Source of the DNA: Candidatus Bathyarchaeota archaeon
GTDB taxonomy: Archaea > Thermoproteota > Bathyarchaeia > Bathyarchaeales > SOJC01
Reading direction: 5' to 3'
Length of the DNA: 63,929 bases
Assembly: GCA_020351305.1 (NCBI GenBank)
Contig: CP070730.1
Coordinates: forward strand, 1,249,758 to 1,313,686
Position numbers and translations under genes: made by a program. Under the pieces are notes generated by a model. The model had not been told where the DNA came from. It did not search any database and saw only the letters and a list, made by a program, of their open reading frames with translations. Below, piece after piece: positions 60,584 through 63,929 of the stretch (positions within the stretch are counted from its first letter, which is position 1; the number at the start of each line of letters is the position of its first letter).

Positions 60584-61523
60584 TTTCCAGAGCCTCCTCA
60601 GGTGGGGGATAAGGGCTGTCTATTGCGAATTGCGCAGCTTTTTCTATAATATCGTTTACTTCTCTCTCAATCTGGGCCATACCTGCATTCAGAAGGTATC
60701 CCTTTTCGAGAAGTTGTCTTTTTAAATTCTGAATTGGGTCTTTTTTGAGCCACTCTTCAACTTCTTCTTTTGGTCTGTAGGTTGCAGGATCGAAGCGGGA
60801 ATGCCCTTTGTGTCTGTACGTCTTACATTCTATTAATGATGGCCCATTGCCATGTCTAGCATGTTTGATAGCCTTTTCTGCTGTCTCATAAACAGCTATC
60901 GCATCGTTTCCATTCACTGAGACGCCGGGAATTCCATAAGCGGTGGCTCTTTCCGCTATATCTTTAATGAGCATAACTTGAGATTGGCAGGTGCCCATTG
61001 CGTAGAGGTTGTTTTCACATATAAAGACAACTGGAAGCTTCCAGACTGCTGCAAGGTTAATTCCTTCATGAAAAGTTCCTTGGTTTGCTGCACCATCACC
61101 AAAAAAGCAAGCAACAACTTGGTCGGTTCCTCTTAGTTTTATGGAAAGCCCTGCACCGGTGGCTATAGGAATCCCTGCACCTACAACTGCAGTGGCTCCT
61201 AGCATTCCTACACTGAAGTCTGCGATATGCATAGAACCACCCTTTCCTCTGCAGTACCCAGTTTTTTTACCTAATATTTCAGCCATAGTCATATCCAAAC
61301 GAGCTCCCTTTGCGATACAATGTCCGTGACCTCGATGTGTACTCACGATATAATCATCTTTGCGCAAATTTGAGCAAACGCCAGCAGCTATTGCTTCCTC
61401 TCCAATGTATAGGTGGATAGTTCCAGGCACAATATTTTGACCATACAACTCGAAGACTTTTTCCTCAAAGAGCCTGATTTCTAACATTTTTCGGTAAAGC
61501 TCAATTATTTTGCCTTTTTCCAA
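60570..61523 (-). CDS. 2-oxoacid/acetoin dehydrogenase E1 alpha subunit
   Basis: 317 residues from TTG 61523. Thiamine diphosphate motif GDGAANQGTFHEGINLAAVWKLPVVFICENN (split at residue 155). The phosphorylation-loop region reads YRHKGHSRFDPATYR. The GGSMHIADFSVGMLGATAVVGAGIP block is close to that of acetoin dehydrogenase AcoA. First gene of the three-gene operon. Substrate (pyruvate, branched-chain oxoacid or acetoin) uncertain. Confidence 0.92.
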   Translation of the reverse strand: MEKGKIIELYRKMLEIRLFEEKVFELYGQNIVPGTIHLYIGEEAIAAGVCSNLRKDDYIVSTHRGHGHCIAKGARLDMTMAEILGKKTGYCRGKGGSMHIADFSVGMLGATAVVGAGIPIATGAGLSIKLRGTDQVVACFFGDGAANQGTFHEGINLAAVWKLPVVFICENNLYAMGTCQSQVMLIKDIAERATAYGIPGVSVNGNDAIAVYETAEKAIKHARHGNGPSLIECKTYRHKGHSRFDPATYRPKEEVEEWLKKDPIQNLKRQLLEKGYLLNAGMAQIEREVNDIIEKAAQFAIDSPYPPPEEALENVYA

Positions 61524-61610
61524 AGCTTATTTCTCCTTCTTCGATTCCTCTAAAAGACAGTAAGCTCACTTATAAAAACTCTAAAAGATGGAAATGGTGA
61601 CTGTGCCCTT

Positions 61611-62042
61611 TTAATAAGAACGATGTTGAGGTCTAACGAGCTCTTCCAGTATGACTAGTATATTAGGTACTTGTGTCACTATATCTGTGAAAGTAAGTAT
61701 TCCAACAAGTTTTTCGTTGTCCATGACAAGAAGCCTTTTTATTCTCTTTCTCGCCATAATCTTCGCTGCTTCTTCTATGCTAGCTGTGTTGTTAATTGTT
61801 ATCACTGGGCTACTCATAACCTCTCTCGCTCGTAAGGCTTCTGGAGCTAAACATGGTTCGACAATCCTTCGAAGGATGTCTCGTTCAGTTATGATGCCCA
61901 CTGGGCGGTTACTCTTCACGACAACGATAGAACCTATGTCAAACTTATTCATTGTAGCAACAACTTCTTTGACAAGAGTGTCAGGTCTAACCACTCTTAC
62001 ATTCTTTGACATAATGTCCCTAACAAGTACTATTCCTGCCAT
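61611..62042 (-). CDS. Tandem CBS-domain protein
   Basis: 143 residues, two CBS domains (about 5-65, with RDIMSKNVRVVRPD, and 70-132, with REVMSSPVITIN and IMARKRIKRLLVMDNEKLVGILTFTD split). Such proteins sense adenine nucleotides or SAM. Flanked by the dehydrogenase operon and R15P isomerase, both on minus, it may sense AMP for either; that is inference. Confidence 0.88.
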   Translation of the reverse strand: MAGIVLVRDIMSKNVRVVRPDTLVKEVVATMNKFDIGSIVVVKSNRPVGIITERDILRRIVEPCLAPEALRAREVMSSPVITINNTASIEEAAKIMARKRIKRLLVMDNEKLVGILTFTDIVTQVPNILVILEELVRPQHRSY

Positions 62043-62139
62043 TCAAATGCGCTCTCCAAATATCCTATGTAGCAATACTTAGGCATAGTTTCTTAAGTGT
62101 TTTTCACCTTCACGTGTACTTAAAGAGGCAGAATTCATC

Positions 62140-63126
62140 CTAACTTAGCAGATGATAGGTTTGATACTTCATCGACTCATCTAATGCCTTTAAGCCGAAC
62201 TCCTCACGTATGATCATGAATGCTGCCTGAGGTGATATGATTCCCCTTTCTGTAATTATTAGATTTATGAGATGGGGAGGAGTGATGTCAAATGAAGGAT
62301 TTCGCACCTTTACCCCTGGCATTTCTTTGAGTTCTTCTTTTGATAGAATTTCTGAAGGATCACGTTCTTCGATTTTTGGATATTGTCCTAACATAGTCTC
62401 AGGGCTGAACTTGTAAGTTTCTGCAGCAACATAAAATGAAACTCTTGATTCATATGCAGTCAAAGCAACAGTTGAAGTCCCTATCTTGTTTATAACTGCT
62501 CCATTAGCAACCACTGTGTCAGCTCCAACAATCACCTTATCCATCCTTGACATGAAATGGCGAATTGCTCCATCCACAATTAATGTAGTAGGTATCCCGA
62601 TTTCATTCAGCGTTTGGGCCGTAATTCTGCCTTGTAGTCGTGGTCTCGTTTCACAGACAAAGATTTCGAAGTGTTTGCCCTGGTTAAAGGCGGTTTCAAG
62701 AATCGCAATAACTGCAGTGCTATTGCAATGAGTCATGATCAATTCGCCATCTCCTATCCTTTTAGCCCCGATTACTCCAATACTTTTCACGGCTTTTAAG
62801 GAGTTTTGGATGAAATCCGTTGCTGCTTTAATGGCAAGCTGGCGCAACTGTCTTAATTTTATGTTTCTTTTATGAGCCTCGATTACTCTAAACATGATGA
62901 AGCGTATACTGTTTGGTAAGGATACGGCTGTTGGACGTGTTTCAAGAAGAAGTCTTGCTGAGGTCTCAAGCTCTCTAACAAAGGTTGAAGGCTTTTTGGC
63001 TTTAGACTGTTGAGCAGTTATGAGAAGAGCTTCGGCAGCGTGTCGAGCAATCTTTCCTGCGCCACGTATTTTCATGCTCTTTATGTCACGGGCGATTTCC
63101 ACTACTTTCCTATTTGTACTCGGCAT
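62140..63126 (-). CDS. Ribose-1,5-bisphosphate isomerase
   Basis: 328 residues of the eIF2B-alpha/MtnA fold, the length and N-terminal helical region of archaeal R15P isomerase. Key segments: THCNSTAVI, CETRPRLQGR, VDGAIRHFMSRMDKVIVGADTVVANGAVINKIGT (split), and VRNPSFDITPPHLI. In Thermococcus the enzyme turns ribose 1,5-bisphosphate from AMP breakdown into ribulose bisphosphate for RuBisCO III. Neither AMP phosphorylase nor RuBisCO is in the window. An eIF2B-like or MtnA role is the alternative. Confidence 0.85.
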   Translation of the reverse strand: MPSTNRKVVEIARDIKSMKIRGAGKIARHAAEALLITAQQSKAKKPSTFVRELETSARLLLETRPTAVSLPNSIRFIMFRVIEAHKRNIKLRQLRQLAIKAATDFIQNSLKAVKSIGVIGAKRIGDGELIMTHCNSTAVIAILETAFNQGKHFEIFVCETRPRLQGRITAQTLNEIGIPTTLIVDGAIRHFMSRMDKVIVGADTVVANGAVINKIGTSTVALTAYESRVSFYVAAETYKFSPETMLGQYPKIEERDPSEILSKEELKEMPGVKVRNPSFDITPPHLINLIITERGIISPQAAFMIIREEFGLKALDESMKYQTYHLLS

Positions 63127-63249
63127 GTGTTTCCTCTCGGAATATTTTTAATCAGTTTCGGAAAAAAGCTTTACCACATTGCCACTGTTGCATTTTTGAA
63201 GGCTTTTTCTAAAATTCGCCGAATTCAGGCTTGTTTCGACGAAAAGATT

Positions 63250-63258
63250 TATTTATAA
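63250..63258 (+). promoter_or_regulatory. TATA box upstream of the membrane-protein gene
   Basis: ATTTATAAC-type element; the expected start near 63280 leaves a 45-nt leader to ATG 63327 with GGAG at 63311. Confidence 0.35.
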
Positions 63259-63326
63259 CCAATTTGAATAAAAGAGAATTCGTTCAGAGCCTTTCTGCCA
63301 AAAATAGAGATGGAGCGACCTGTAAG

Positions 63327-63698
63327 ATGGATATGGAACAAATAGGCGAATGGGCCTTCCTGCTATTCATAATCATAGCCATCATTGCCGGAGTTGCAAT
63401 AGGTGCAAATGTTATCGGCACAACGGATGCTCAATGGATCTCGTTAGCTTTGATCATACTGGGCTTATTGGTGGGTCTAATAACCATTACAGAGAAAGAA
63501 GCGTCACAATTTCTTATCGCTGCAATTGCTTTGATGGCCGTAAGTATCAGAGGACAAACTTTCACAAACATTGACCTCATTCTTGAACCTTTGGGCAGCA
63601 TATTGGATGCCATAGTAGTCAATATCACGGCATTCGTCGCACCTGCAGCAGTAATCTTAGCGATAAAAGCAGTCTATAACATGGCCAGCAAAAAGTAG
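63327..63698 (+). CDS. Small membrane protein, unknown function
   Basis: About 123 residues from ATG 63327 (MDMEQIGEWAFLL); GGAG at 63311-63314 supports it, and earlier in-frame codons look untranslated. Four hydrophobic segments (about 8-30, 36-54, 62-78, 93-115). Such small proteins recur in Bathyarchaeia-like genomes, but I assign no function. It ends at a strong T-tract. Confidence 0.6.
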   Translation: MDMEQIGEWAFLLFIIIAIIAGVAIGANVIGTTDAQWISLALIILGLLVGLITITEKEASQFLIAAIALMAVSIRGQTFTNIDLILEPLGSILDAIVVNITAFVAPAAVILAIKAVYNMASKK

Positions 63699-63708
63699 GC
63701 CCTCTCCA

Positions 63709-63726
63709 CCCATCCCTCCTTTTTTA
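63709..63726 (+). terminator. C/T-rich T-tract terminator
   Basis: CCATCCCTCC followed by six T (63720-63725), just after the stop at 63698. It is the plus-strand example of the signature seen on minus at 1921, 5811 and 7828. Confidence 0.55.
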
Positions 63727-63866
63727 CCCGCGCATTCTAGAAAATAAAGAACTCGATGTTTGTGAATGAGCTCGAAATAGAACAAACTCAGCATTATCGA
63801 AGCCTAAGAGATATAACTTTAGTCAGCTAATTCAACTTGTGGTTACGAGTGGCAAAGGTGATAAAA

Positions 63867-63929
63867 ATGTTGAAGGCTAACACGCTGAATTACATTCACA
63901 ATCTACAATCACCTATTGGGGTGTATCTA
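63867..63929 (+). CDS. Start of an unidentified gene, cut by the window edge
   Basis: Twenty-one codons from ATG 63867 (MLKANTLNYIHN) remain open to the edge. Support for a real start: GGTGAT 8 nt upstream as RBS and a TATA-like GATATAAC near 63811-63818. In-frame GTG codons at 63849 and 63858 are alternatives. Too short to identify. Confidence 0.35.
   Translation, partial: MLKANTLNYIHNLQSPIGVYL

Overview
This window is 63.9 kb of an AT-leaning, gene-dense archaeal chromosome. Archaeal markers include transcription factor TFE, MBF1, the nascent polypeptide-associated complex protein, a class I archaeal CCA-adding enzyme, Trm56, Trm-G10, UPF0200/UPF0201 proteins, DUF2110, ribose-1,5-bisphosphate isomerase and a branched-polyamine synthase. 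GTG and TTG starts are common, and TATA boxes sit about 25 nt ahead of short or leaderless mRNAs. A tungsten aldehyde oxidoreductase, an oligopeptide transporter and a class II HMG-CoA reductase would fit a heterotrophic, anaerobic member of the Bathyarchaeia (Thermoproteota). That placement is inference, because no rRNA or tRNA is present to confirm it.

Layout. (1) 1-9952, minus strand: a surface-protein island of four cohesin-like proteins and three dockerin-bearing proteins. Several genes end in a C/T-rich terminator, so most look monocistronic. The last gene is a family-5 solute-binding protein (SBP) whose halves appear circularly permuted and which ends in a dockerin. (2) 10158-14741, plus: the divergent dppBCDF oligopeptide ABC transporter, with a very large extracellular insert in DppC. 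(3) 14776-20145: small membrane and secreted proteins, including a divergent pair separated by a 24-bp perfect palindrome, and a NosD-like beta-helix protein. (4) 20382-23382: tungsten aldehyde oxidoreductase plus two tandem four-cluster ferredoxin subunits. (5) 23450-25433, minus: polyamine genes, a BpsA-zinc ribbon-acetyltransferase fusion overlapping a SpeD that has Thr where the pyruvoyl Ser should be. (6) 25621-28902: a zinc protein, a second beta-helix protein and two winged-helix proteins. (7) 29129-33252: tight operon hmgA-prs-trmG10-rnz. (8) 33245-36241, minus, and 36296-38296, plus: metabolic and RNA genes, ending with thpR-cca. (9) 38346-44266, minus: a ferritin-like protein, UppP, and the MBF1-HflX-Trm56 and TFE-HD-DUF2110 clusters. 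(10) 44327-49519: PUA protein, NAC, head-to-head pyrI/pyrB, a radical SAM protein and two glycosyltransferases. (11) 49520-56128: an AIR-synthase-like protein, an ECF S-component, a PepF peptidase, a flippase-like protein and pyrG. (12) 56193-63126, minus: two zinc alcohol dehydrogenases, a 2-oxoacid/acetoin dehydrogenase E1alpha-E1beta-E2 operon, a CBS protein and R15P isomerase. (13) 63327-end: a membrane protein and the start of another gene.

How it fits together. The left 15 kb can be read as one peptide-capture system. Cohesin proteins, at least one of them membrane-anchored, could hold dockerin proteins at the cell surface. Among those is the solute-binding protein of the adjacent transporter, which has no anchor of its own that I can see. 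Imported peptides could be cut by the PepF-like peptidase, and amino-acid-derived aldehydes could be oxidised by the AOR/ferredoxin module. The cohesin-dockerin pairing is inferred from domain content and gene neighbourhood. Nothing in the sequence proves that these particular modules bind one another.
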